Source: Sipunculus nudus
Taxonomy: Eukaryota > Annelida > Sipuncula > Golfingiida > Sipunculidae
Direction: 5' to 3'
Length of the DNA stretch: 64,000 nucleotides
Assembly: GCA_026874595.1 (NCBI GenBank)
Contig: CM049307.1
Coordinates: 48,211,678-48,275,677, forward strand
A model generated the notes under the pieces. The model ran no database searches and was not told where the DNA came from. It was given only the letters and a program-made list of their open reading frames with translations. Position numbers and translations under genes: made by a program. Positions 13,966-25,679 of the stretch are shown here, piece after piece. The stretch's first letter is position 1. Every line of letters begins with the position of its first letter.

Positions 13966-14626
13966 GGCTTAGTCATAAGGGTGCATACATTCCAGAGGGT
14001 TCACGGGGTTTATATTTCTCGCCTGTGTAAGTTAAAAAAAAGTATCTTCGTCATTTTACATCGCCTCGCGGGCTGTCAAATAATATAAACCAGACTAACC
14101 TTGGATTAGTTTGTATACTTTCCAACAACACCTACCATGTGTGAAAATTATTCCGTTATTTCTTAGCACATTCGTAAATTCCCCCTGCACGTTTGTTAAA
14201 TGTCTGGCAGCATACAGGCAAGTCTCCTAATGGGTAATGTGATTGAAAGCCGAGTCGCACGGGGCACTGAAAATGACGGCGGTTAGCATTTACGCTTTGG
14301 TGTGTACTTTTACCTACAATTTATGTTTAAAGTCCTCACTCATAGTCTAATGTTAAGAATAGCGTGTGTGTACTGTGATGTACGGTCAATAGGATGGGTG
14401 ACAATGGGAATGAGGTTTTTAGCATGACTGGGGTCACGAAGTAGGTCCTATCAGTCTAATATGAATGCTTACTGAATCGTGTATTCACAGCTTCTTGATA
14501 CATACTCTTCAACTCATTTATAGCCTTAAAACGTATGCTCATACCAAATATTACACGAAATACATAGATTTTGAACAAACTGCACATTTCAAGCGTTTTG
14601 CTTTTAGAAATGTATAAGCACGGGTA
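13966..14626. other. unique DNA, nothing recognised
   Basis: No supported feature before the triplicated repeat that begins at 14627. Confidence 0.5.
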
Positions 14627-14960
14627 AACCCCATTACACCAGACAACAAGCATCTGATCAGTCCATACTCTTTTGTATACTGTCGTAAGATGAAGGTCGG
14701 AAACATGAATGGTAATCTGAAAGACAATGCAGAATTTAACCCCATTACACCAGACAACAAGCATCTGATCAGTCCATACTCTTTTGTATACTGTCGTAAG
14801 ATATAGGTCGGAAACATGAAATGGTAATCTGAAAGACAATGCAGAATTTAACCCCATTACACCAGACAACAAGTATCTGATCAGTCCATACTCTTCTGTA
14901 TATTGTCGTAAGATAAAGTCGGAAACATGAAATGGTAATGTGAAAGACAATGCAGAATTT
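14627..14960. repeat. minisatellite, three copies of a 111-112-bp unit
   Basis: AACCCCATTACACCAGACAA starts at 14627, 14738 and 14850; each unit ends GACAATGCAGAATTT. The copies differ at only a few positions (for example CATCTGATC versus TATCTGATC, and TTTTGTATACT versus TTCTGTATATT), so the expansion is recent. Because 111 is a multiple of three, minus-strand frames of 164 and 88 codons stay open across it; the 112-bp unit shifts them relative to each other. These frames are by-products, not a repeat protein. Confidence 0.95.
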
Positions 14961-14980
14961 AAATACGTATACTACATTTA

Positions 14981-15060
14981 TCTTTAAAAATGTAATTGTA
15001 TATTACTAAATTTGTTGCAATCTTTAATAATGTAATTGTATATTACTAAATTTGTTGCAA
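14981..15060. repeat. tandem duplication of a 40-bp unit
   Basis: Two copies, 14981-15020 and 15021-15060, differ by one base in the first ten (TCTTTAAAAA versus TCTTTAATAA) and are otherwise identical through TTTGTTGCAA. The duplication begins only 20 bp after the 111-bp triplication. Confidence 0.95.
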
Positions 15061-15446
15061 GCTACCTTGAAAAGAAGTCACCAAGTCCTTGATGAAATAT
15101 TTCATGTTATTTGATGCTATATCATGCTAATAAAACAAACAATACATGCATTAATCAAGCGTCTATAGCCTGCTAAGGAAACCGCTTCAAGAGAAAGGTC
15201 CATTCCAAACAGTAATGATGGAAGCAATGAGAAAACTGAAATTGTCATCACAATTTTATAAAAAGACATGCATTTCAACTAACTGCATGTTTGTTACTAG
15301 TAGCAGTAGTAAATATACGGCGCATGCCCCTGTACTCTAATATAAAATACCCCTAATTATTCTATACACTTCTGATTACTTCTCGAAGAAATATCTTTAT
15401 AATATTTATTGTGACCTTTAAGACAACAAAAATGCTAATTCCTTCA
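15061..15446. other. unique AT-rich DNA, nothing recognised
   Basis: No supported feature. Confidence 0.5.
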
Positions 15447-15602
15447 TTCCCCCCCTTTTTTATATGCGAAGCAACCTTTTTTAAAAGGTTTCAGACAAAA
15501 TTTTGCGACCTGTACTTCCCCTTTTTCGAACCCTGGGACTTTTTTTCATTAGTCCTCCTGGGTTGGACCCCCGCCTTTTCCTAAATCCTGGATCCGCCCC
15601 TG
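15447..15602 (+). mobile_element. miniature element M, copy 3 (5'-truncated)
   Basis: The right end is nearly identical to copy 1: TTAGTCCTCCTGGGTTGGAC, then CCTTTTCCTAAATCCTGGAT and CCGCCCCTG. The left end is a C7 run with no CAGAAGCGGAT motif, so the start has been lost or diverged. Confidence 0.7.
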
Positions 15603-16261
15603 TGTATGTAAACCTACAACTTCAAGTACATTGTCTATGGTATTTGCTTCTGCAAATTTCCTAAAGAAACAGAAACATATATAAAAACCTACTTTTAAAG
15701 ATCGTTGTTTGCATGTATCATGGCTTAATCAAACACAACTTGACAACGGTCATGGGTGGATCACTTAATTTATCGATACCATAGAGGGGGAGGGCACTAC
15801 GTAAACAAACAGTGGCGAACTGAAGTTACTAAATACGGGTTGTCAATAAATAATTGAACCGAGATGGCGAAGTCAGCCGTACAAATGTATTGTTACAGTA
15901 TACTTCAGGTCAATACTCATGTTGTTCAGGTAGACGTTAATGTCCGTTTATATATAGTTATGTGTATATTTTTTTTTGTTTATTTGAGAATGATCAACTT
16001 TTTGATCGCGTGGGCTTAACATGAGCGTTGCTGTCTAAGATATCTAGATTAATTACGATTGATCTAAAATCCAATCAATTACGCCTCCAACCCGCTTTTT
16101 AGAAAAAAAAACATACATTTCTACTGCTCTTCAGGCTATCAGATAGCATCCTAGATAAACTTGGGCAATCGTAAACTTTATCAATTATTAATAAAGGACA
16201 GCCACTTTGACCGGAGAAACCACTACATTAAGCAAATGTGCTAAATGATAAGACTATTTTT

Positions 16262-16617
16262 TTTAAAGATTTTTTTTGGTGGAGGTAACCGCCTCCATTT
16301 TAATGCTTGCTTAACTGAGTATATGTACTTCTGCAGAATTTCGTTTACACGCGATCATTCTAGGCTCGGTGTATCATCCCTGCGGGTCCTTGGTGTGTGT
16401 CATCCCCGTTGCTGGGTCATAACACCGAGGTATCCTCGGAAGGCGCACTTGTTTGTGAGAGAATCACGACTGTTGGGCACAGTCTTCCCATTAAGCCTGC
16501 AGAGCGCTCACCCTGGGTGGGGGCCGACCGTGTAAAATCTAACCGCCTCGGCTGAGATTCGAACTCATGGCTTTGAGTCCTGTGCTCTACCCCTGAGCCA
16601 CAGATGCCCGTTTAAAT
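16262..16617 (-). mobile_element. tRNA-derived SINE, copy 1
   Basis: On the minus strand the head has a Pol III A box TGGCTCAGGGGTAGAGC (A-box start near 16600) and a B box GAGTTCGAATCTC (16566 down to 16554), spaced as in a tRNA. The 3' side does not complete the acceptor stem, so this is a SINE head, not a working tRNA. A body of ~280 bp follows, starting with a CGGCCCCCACC block shared with the copy at 36.35 kb and ending near an A-rich stretch at 16262-16275. The 96-codon plus-strand frame across it is an artefact. Confidence 0.75.
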
Positions 16618-18419
16618 AACAACTCATTACTTTGCAGGGCTAAGGTTCATCATATAACATTAAAATTCTTTCAAATTTCACATACTCGAGGAGGCATTAT
16701 GTTAGGTCTTGGATGGTTGGTTACTTTGTTGGTTTGTCTGGTAAGAACTTCACTCAAAATGTTATATCGGCTTTTGATGCATTTTTGTCTATGGTTAAAT
16801 AGCACCCTAAGAACAACCAATTAAATTTTGTCGTTAACCTGGATCACAATTGTATGTTTTGAAGGGTTGGTTACCATTGCCAAATAGGGCTTTTGTGTGC
16901 CTAGGCCGAGAGTCATTGATTAGTATTAGGTGCCGCCTAAGTTCTGGCGGTCAGAGCTGCCATGTGATTTTGGTGAACCGTGACACCCATATCTCTGGAC
17001 TTGCTTTCCTATATTTCCTTCGGTATTGTGGCACTTTTCAATTTTTTTATCAGGATCACGGCGGTGTATATATACCGGCTCTAGCCGCTTTCTGGATATT
17101 TATATAAAAAAATATCGAACCCGTCATTACATTATTTTTATATGAACGGGCATTCCCACGTCAGCAAAGCGAGCGTTTTAAAGTTTTCACAAAACTGTTT
17201 AAAAGCAGTTTAATATTACAGCGACAGAAGACTGGTGTTTGAGTGTGTGAAAGATCATGTGTAATATGTTGAGTGATTACAAGGGTTTCGGGTTGAGTAA
17301 CTAAACAGGTCTTGTTTCCACAAACCCGGAAAATCCTTACGTAAAAAGGGGTTTACAGTAACCAATGGTTAAAAGCGGTAGCAATAAGGAGCCTTGTGGA
17401 TTCCTAAGAGGCATTGTTATTTTAGATCAATCTCTCTCTCCTTAAGCATTTTGCGTCGCTGCCTGTTCGACCGTTTTTTAAGAGGCAGTAATCCGGTTAC
17501 AGTTTTGGTCGCCATCGGGGCATTGTTTTTCTATCTCTATGACAAAAGAGTGTCGCGCGGTGTCCTGTAAACTCATTTCCCCTGGCTGGAACATAAAGTA
17601 ATCACGGCTCAATGCTCTGTGCAAGCTCAGACAAGTTGATTGCCTATGCTGTCTCGCTATCAGCTAGATATGGCTTTTGTTGATACCAGAACCTCGACAG
17701 ATAATTTAGTTGCAAGGTCTCTGTATTTATCTCTTCTTATTTACACAAGCCTAATCTTGCTGTTTCACATATGCTGTCAGGATGTAAGGCTCAGAAAAAA
17801 TGTTGCCAGACGCATCACCCAAGCAGTGTCCATATAGGTCTTGACACCGATTATGGTTAAGGCTTTACTGTAAACGTTTACAAAGTACAATATGCGGCAT
17901 GGCTAAATAAAATCCACGTAAAATAGCATAAACGCTGAGTCTAAAATTAAGTAGAATATTTGCGTTATGTGCACTTCGAAATTGTCAGGAAAGCACTTTT
18001 TAAAATAATACCTGAGTAAAGTCGGTGGTTTGTTTATTAAAAATGCCGTCTGCAAAAGTGATAGCAGTGTTATGTATTTGCTCAGCGTGTCAGTGACCTG
18101 TCAAGGGAAACCCCATGACCGTCGCGAAAACGAACGGTCCAGCAGCAAGCCGAGAAGACTGAAATGCCGGCAGGAAGGAAATTGTATGAACGTGGTGCTG
18201 ATGTTTGTAGTGGCCTTCAAACATCAAAAGCCATAACGAAGCAGCAGGGGCCGCTTCGATCGAATCTGGCCGGTCTTAATGCTGACGAGCCGACTGTGGG
18301 TCACGTGAAACTCCCCAGACGGCCAGAAAATAAGGAAAGCCGTCCCTCATAACAATTTAAAAAAAAACGAAAGTTCATTTTCATGGTCCGGGCTGACCGT
18401 TTTACCTTCATCTGTAAGT
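16618..18419. other. unique DNA, no gene recognised
   Basis: Frames of 62-85 codons occur but show no domain, signal peptide with support, or conserved motif. No shared repeat was noticed. Confidence 0.5.

Positions 18420-18469
<50 letters not shown>
18420..18469. repeat. (AT)n microsatellite
   Basis: About 24 AT dinucleotides. Confidence 0.97.
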
Positions 18470-18471
<2 letters not shown>

Positions 18472-21400
18472 ATGGTCGTGTATCTTTTATTAAAATGATC
18501 AGTCCTGTATTTATTTTGAGCTTATAAAAGCGAGACCATGGTCGTTTGTGGATTCACTCTTGCAAGGGAGACCACTCATGCCATCATTAAAAGTCTCAGT
18601 CAGTATATGGTGTGTAAAGCATGATATAACCAGGAAATTGGTAGGGTTTGGAAAATTGCTCATTCCAAGGATTGCTCAGTTGACTCGGATATGGAGTAGT
18701 TACTGTGCTGACTCTAAGCGTGGCTTTGCACGTAATTAGAACGACACGTTGGTGACACGAATCATATCGGAAAGCTACGGTCATTTATACAAATACACCA
18801 AAATGCTAATCATTGTGGCAAGTATTAACAGCCATGCTGCCTAGCTGGTCACTGGGGCAAGAAGGAAAGCCGATACACTTCTATACGCTCACTGACCCAG
18901 TAAATGACCACATAATGACCCTGTTAAGCTTGTTGTAACGGCCATCCCTGCGATCCGGGTAACGGCAGGCTGACGGAAGACCAACTATCCCAAGAGACAC
19001 TGTGTTTATAAAGCAGTTGATTTGTACCTCCACGTTGGGCCGTTATCCTGCTAACACAGTACCTTCGGTTATGATGGGATCTTGGTCCTAGTATATGGAC
19101 ATTCCGGTCAGGTCAGTTCATAATTCAGCGCTAAACTCATTTCGTTAAATGAAACTAGGCCTAATTAATGGCACTTTATTACCCTGTGAGTTTTAATATG
19201 TTTATTACTCTCTTCATTATCACATATTGATTTAGTATATATATATATATATTTATAGGGAGAGAGTGGGATAAATAGATCGATAGTGAGATGCTGTATC
19301 GAACTTTCGTATAAACGCATATTAGAAGACTGTCATTGCAACTTTGATGAACAATAAACATATTATAAAGTTAATTTGTTTTCTTTTCATATTTGAAACT
19401 TTAACAAAGCTACGTTTTTGTGAAGTCCGCAAATAACGTCCTAGAATAATACTTGTTTACAGTTCAGGTCACACGGTAAGTTGATATATTATCACTTCTT
19501 TTCACGCATTTTTTTATGGATTACGTGATTCAAGATTTGCCAAAGAAACCTTATGATTAATCTAGAAGTTGACAAAAGACGTAGACGGCCTGGGGGTGAA
19601 CCAATCGCCTTGGATTTGCGATAAACGTGCTTCAAATAGCTAAGAGCGTGACCTAAACGGACCACACCTGGAATAACGCAATAGTGCCTTTTGTTTTTGA
19701 AATGGTGTTCCCATTAAACTTGTAAAATGTTAGTATTTATGAGAGTAAGAGTAAGAATGAGCCCTAGGGGGCGCTGGTTATCAAGTAAAGTATTACAGTA
19801 AACATTTCAAAAGTTGGATGAAATTCCTTTAAAATGAGTTTAAATTAGTTCTTGATCTGTTCTTACCCGGGACACTACTCTTTTGCTGTTTCATTTTGAT
19901 GCCGACCAAGAGATCAGTAAAGAATACATGCCTACCAAGACTATGCAATTATTTCGACGACGGGTAGATGTGTCTGGCATCGATAATATATTACTGTGAT
20001 AAGAGCCGACCTGTTTAAAGATTCATCTGCCTAACAACACATGGCAGAGAAAAAGTAAAAGAAAAACGCCTGAGGGATAGATATGAGCTCTGCATATTGG
20101 ACGGAGTTATATGTAATTACAACGCTTCTTGCAATACACTTAGAAAATTACAGGAAGTGTCTCAGCTGCCCGCTTCTTGTAATTCACTTACAGTTATTTA
20201 ATGGGGACTATCCATTACGTAATGTTTTAAAACATTATCCACTGACAACGTCTCCGTTGGAATTATGAGGTGAGGAAATAAACAGGTCGTGTTGACATTC
20301 GGGTAAAAGATACAAACAGAAATGAACGTTTTAAAAATGCATCTGCATTCCTCGTCTCCTGTGTTTGCACAGTTATTCAACACAAACATGCTTTCGATTG
20401 GTCCTGGTAAAAGAGCCTTTGACCTTTGACACTCTGTCATAAAAAAATGGAAAATGAAACTGTCAACAAAACCTCAGAATGTATAAATACTGACGCCAAG
20501 CTTTTACTTCACGAATATGTCAGTGTAGTATAACGAAAGCCTGAGATCCAAAATATTGCACACAACACATATTTTCGTCATGCATCTCTCTCTGACCGTA
20601 CGAAATTTACAATTTTGTGAATTTCAGAGAAAGATAGATTTTTTTTGTTCATTGCATATGCGAATTGCAATCTTATCATGAATTACATGAATTATTTTTA
20701 AAAATATATACTCAAGTCCATAAATTTAATTTAGTATCAGTGACGAAAACTAGATTTTATATAGAGTGATAAAAATTTCACGTTTTGCGCGTGTATTCGG
20801 TTTTATCTAGTTATTTTTTTCGCGAACTAAGGTTTTCTCGCTAAAATTATATGCTGCATTAGTTTTTGTTTTACTGAAGGGCCAGAAATGGTGTCAAGGT
20901 GACCTCCGGTTCACGTGCTGAGTGTTACTCACTTGTTCATGGACAAACGACTCTCTTGCCTGCCCGATATCAACTTTAGTACCTTAGTCTCAATTAGCGC
21001 TTAAGTAACCACACCGTGAGCCACCGACGGCAGCTGCCAGAACCAATTTCAAATCAGTCCTAAGGGCACCATTTTGATGTAAAGGTGGCTTCAAACTAAC
21101 CAGAGAATGCCGAATTTCCCAAACGAATGCTGTCTGTGTCAGTTTCAGAGGATGAGCCCTGCCGTGATCTGATGAACATGACATAGAATTGGACCCATGG
21201 GTCACGTGGTATCACTCTCCAAGCATTCTTAGCATAAATTAATTATTATACCCCTGTGGCGATGCACTGCGCCACATGGGTCCAGTGCAATGTTAAAGCT
21301 GGCCTTTAGTACTACTGCAATATTCGTCTTCATGGGCAAAGTGTATTTTAACAACTGCCAGCACACAGGTTCTGTTTCATGCATTAATAATCTCTTCCTT

Positions 21401-22229
21401 CCATTAATAATTAATTGTGGGATTGCTTAATGTTTGGCATTTTTGTTTTCAAATCTTTCACTGGTCAAGGTATTAAATTTATTCCTGGAGATGGTTGGAA
21501 GGTTTTAACAATTTCGATTTAAATGGGCATTACATTTAGAAATGCTCATCTTTCAACATAAGAAAGCTGTAAAAAGATAAAATATGATCATTTCCGCGGA
21601 ATTGGTAAAACTCTGCTTATAATACCATTATGTTATTAGATAGTCCATTATACTCAATACTTAATTAAACAAATCCATTGACGTTCTGTTCTTGTTTTCA
21701 TTAATTCATGAAAAATCTCTTCGGGAATGCGCTTGCTGGTTTGAATGTTTCCACAGTGCTAAAGAGACTTAAATAACAAACACCCAAACTGGTATTTCAA
21801 TATGTACGGATCTTCAAGTGAGTGTAATATGATGCAGCTCAAAATTATCACCGAAATCAAACCATTTCTTATTGTCTGCCATGAAGGAACGATTTTAAAA
21901 GCAAACCATTATCCTAAAACATGTCTATATAGACTTGGTAAAATACAGATGAATCAGGAATAAAATGTGTAATTTTTTAAAGGATAATGTGGTAGAATGG
22001 CGTTCATCTGTCTGGCTATAGTTGGTTTATGCTCGCACATGGATGTCTCACCTACAAGCATTACACGTTGCATTGTGTCGAAGCATTGTGTCTAAGTTAG
22101 AGGGTTCCTTTGCAAATTTCGACACAATGAGGTCCGGTATAAGCGGTTTCAACCACGTTATATTTCAACTCTAAATAGCAAATATTTTGAGTTAATTACC
22201 AGTGGCGTTAATTTATCTTCAACGGTGGA
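18470..22229. other. unique AT-rich DNA, no gene recognised
   Basis: Contains a short (AT)n near 19236-19252 and a 7-bp perfect hairpin at 21255-21276 (TGTGGCG / CGCCACA, 8-base loop). At 20120-20190 a CTTCTTG(C/T)AAT(A/T)CACTTA motif occurs twice. No coding region is supported; frames are at most 80 codons. Confidence 0.5.
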
Positions 22230-22243
22230 GGGGGGGGGGGGGG
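22230..22243. repeat. poly-G tract
   Basis: Fourteen G residues after CCAGTGGCGTTAAT..GGTGGA. A matching C-rich stretch (ATCATCCCCCCTGAT) at about 22299 suggests the pair could bound a small decayed element, but no clear inverted repeat is visible. Confidence 0.9.
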
Positions 22244-23157
22244 TTGGTTTGACTCGCAGATGTGAGACCGTTATGAAAAGTTCAGACCAATGTAATATCA
22301 TCCCCCCTGATATTCAGAGAATAACATTTAAACCTTGGAAATGAAATATATTAATAAGAAGAATTATAGACTCTGGTTGCATTTAAACATGGTTTAAAAT
22401 TAACATCCACCGGAAACATAACTTTTTTATACTAAATTGTAATAACAAATTAATTGCTCATAAAGTGGGTAGTTTAGGCCATTGGCAAGGCCGCCCACAT
22501 TACACAGGTTTCACCGTATATATACACACTCGAATAAATATATGAGATACCTATTTTTAATTTGACCATTATATCGTGCAAGATAGTCCTTATGTCTGCT
22601 ACGGTTTTCTGATTGCGTGCATTCTTTATAACCTCCGCTGCTGGTTCACAATAATTGTATTTTAACTCTTACATTATGTCTCTGATAAGCCTACCGTGGT
22701 TGCAGTAATTTACAAGAAACATTGGATCCGGTTTCTTATCTTGTCTCATTAGTTTGGTTTATAATAAGCTAGGTCAGGTTAGAAATGTGCCTTAACTTGG
22801 AGTGGGCTTCAGCTTCTGGAAAAAAAAATTGGATTTGATAGAATGATCTGATTTACGACTTTTTTTTATATCCGTCGTCCGTGCGGCTGTACGAATAGAT
22901 ACAAAATAAGAAAAAAGGTCTGTCTGAGTTATAGGGATATTTTTTATATATCCGGTTACCTATACACCATATATCACGTATATTAGAAGTTGTGCATACT
23001 TCATCAATTATATTGATACTGCCTTTTCCTTCAATGTCAGTATTAAGCCATCTGTATCTTTGGTTGAAGGCTAAGTTACTGTTCATCATGCTCGCACCGT
23101 CTCTGGTATGCATCACTCTTATACCTAGTGTAACATATCAACAAGATATACTATATA

Positions 23158-23208
<51 letters not shown>

Positions 23209-24033
23209 TATATTTATATAAATTTCGGAATATCGATAATGGAGAATATGCGTACATGAGTATATGCGTGAATACATCATACATGATAATAGAATTCCAA
23301 TAAAAAAATAAACTAGCTTTCCTCTGGGTTTACGTTAACGTACAAAATAAAAGTGAGGTAAGGTTCGGTTCATGGAAGGACCAGTTTTTTTTTGCGTGCA
23401 GATGCGGTCCCGGGAGCAGATATGACAAGGAAAACAGAGGTAGCTCCAGCTTGTTGAGAAATGATTCATTGATGAGGTCCCGAGCGTAGGATGTCCTATT
23501 CATTAAGTCCTTATTAGATCTATCATTGACAAATAAGCATAAAATCTCAAATGCTGTTTCATTTTATTACTTCGCTCAGACGAACGAAGGTGAGCCAAGG
23601 ACAGCATTATCCAAGGCTAGCAATTTAAGACTGTGGGTGGGCTCACACAAAAGAAAAGAACATTTTAATAATTGGTAATAAATAGCTAACTAGGTCCGGG
23701 AAGTACTAACAAGTATAGAAGGAAAAGGGGACGGGGCAATTTATTTCCTCCAGTAAACTGGAAAAAATCACTTACGTCGGCACGTTGTCTGTAACTCTGT
23801 CTTAAAATCTGAAATTCTTACGAAATGATTATGATGCACAATGGTTTTTGATGCCCCGAAATCGATGTTCTGCACAAGCAATTGCTACATTCTAGCATAC
23901 AATGTGAGGTGTCACCCGTATCAAGCAGTCCTAACGACGACAACTGCATTTTGATTTCTCTGCATTTTGATTTCGTAGTAACTCACATTATATATGATCA
24001 AATGTGCATGCTTTTACTTTATTCATTGCACAT
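22244..24033. other. unique AT-rich DNA with one microsatellite
   Basis: An (AT)n tract of about 22 units lies at 23158-23202. The 103-codon frame at 22992-23303 reads through it and is not a gene. Nothing else is supported. Confidence 0.5.
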
Positions 24034-24138
24034 TGGTCCAGGATTATGGAAAAGTGGACGGTCCATGCAGCAAATATTGGTTTGAACCCCTTAAAAAGGT
24101 TGCTGTAAAGGGGTACCCCCAATCTGGATGCGCTAGTG
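24034..24138 (-). mobile_element. miniature element M, degenerate copy 5
   Basis: GGTCCAGGATTATGG at the left and AATCTGGATGCGCTAGTG at the right resemble the CCAGG..CTGGATCCGCTTCTG ends. The interior AACCCCTTAAAAAGGTTGCTG matches the AACCCTTAAAAAGGTTGCGG of copy 2. It is shorter and more diverged than the other copies, so probably older. Confidence 0.55.
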
Positions 24139-25558
24139 GTGTATACCAAATAGAATATAGTAGCATTAATAATCAATAATAATCACTATAATGGGCCTAA
24201 TGAATCGGAATTAATAACAGATGAAACCCACACACACGTGTCACATTGCATACTAGCAGTTAGACCAAAAAAAAAAAAAAGGGGATTCCGCCTGAGCTGC
24301 GATAAAAAAAGGAAACCCGCTACGAATGGCCAGCTGTGGCCATTTAAACACGTGTCATCAGCGAAAAAAACTTCGACCTTCGTTTCTTACAGAAGGTCGT
24401 GGCATCGCAAGCTCGTAGCATCTGCCATGGTAACATGTTAAATTAACTTTCAACTCCCTCACAGTTGCCCGCTCTCAAAACTGCGACAGGCACATTACTT
24501 TTTCATCATCAACCTTGCCAATTTTAAAAAATAAATTATGAAAATACAAAACATGCAGGTTGATATCGTTAAAGGGTTTGACAAGGCACACCATGCCAGA
24601 TGTTTTACCACCAGACGTCATCTGCAGTCTACAGGTGGGTTTTATCCAAAGCCAGGCGCGCCCTGACTACAGTCCAGGCTCCCACAGAAATATAATTGAG
24701 CGCGAGACGAACATGTGCTGATGGTTTGTCTGATTCGTTACCAGGCTTCTTAACTTAGTTTACTGGCCTTATTGTCGCGCATTATTTTACAAAAAAAAAT
24801 AAAAAAAAACTAGCATTCTACACAAAATTCCCTCTGTTTGTGGAGTAGAATTAAAGCAGTATGAAAGACGATACCTATATTTTGGTTGATTAGTTGTTCA
24901 ATTTATATATCAGACTTTTCCACAGGCATTGACAGGGCTTATAATCGCCGTTGACGCACGGCTTTCGAACCATATGCATTTGTTGTACCATTGCTGTTTT
25001 AGTCCTGTTAATGAACCTAAATCCAACCGGATTCTAGATCTGATTACAGCCGTGTATTCCAGACACTACTACCACGCGATCAGGTAACTTTCCGCAATGT
25101 TGTGCCTTTACAGTCGTGATATGCGTCTTTAGTCTGTGATTTCAGGCCTGCCAAAAAACTATTTGTAATTAGATTGACTCCTTTTGTGGAACATTAACTG
25201 AATATGACACTAATTATTCTTTTTTTCACTGTTTTGTTCAACAGCACTCTTTTTTTCCCTGTTTTTTTTTGTGAAAGAGTTACGAGATATACAATTTCTC
25301 TCATGTTATAACAGTCCAGATAAAACAAGATAGGACAATTTTTGTATGTGCAAATGACCCTTATCTTCAGACAGGAACATGTGCATCATGCATTTGGGAT
25401 TATATACATATATAGTATATCTTATATCCTTTTATTAGTTTATATTAAAACATGGGAAATTTTTGCTGATTTTACTTTTTTTCTCTCTTTTCTTTCAAAG
25501 AAGGCTAACTATTTTTTCTAGAGCATTAACTCATTTTTTTACAATTTACCTTTGGCAG
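24139..25558. other. unique AT-rich DNA, nothing recognised
   Basis: Poly-A run of 14 near 24267 and T-rich stretches near 25220-25530; no gene supported. Confidence 0.5.
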
Positions 25559-25679
25559 GTCCGGATTTACAAGCCGTAAATACATGCCATTCCACCAGAA
25601 TCCCTATGATAGGCTTGCATACGAGTCGTTGCTTATCCCGTGTGAGCACGACTGTTTCAGGCATTCTTTACATGGCTGA
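25559..25679 (+). other. exon-like open stretch behind a strong splice acceptor
   Basis: A long T-rich stretch with a possible branch-point region (GCTAAC, near 25503) ends in ACCTTTGGCAG at 25558, a good 3' splice site. From 25560 one frame stays open for 39 codons to a TGA at 25677: SGFTSRKYMPFHQNPYDRLA, then a part with two cysteines, ending SLHG. This could be a terminal coding exon. It is short, has no recognised family, and T-rich AG sites are common in AT-rich DNA. Confidence 0.15.

Noticed and set aside
14456-14950. 164-codon frame encoding an apparent repeat protein
   Set aside because: The repeats are DNA minisatellite units; the reading phase changes between units, which a selected repeat protein would not tolerate.
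16545-16612. Functional tRNA gene on the minus strand
   Set aside because: A and B boxes are present but the acceptor stem does not close and a SINE body follows.
22992-23303. 103-codon frame
   Set aside because: Created by an (AT)n tract; no support outside it.
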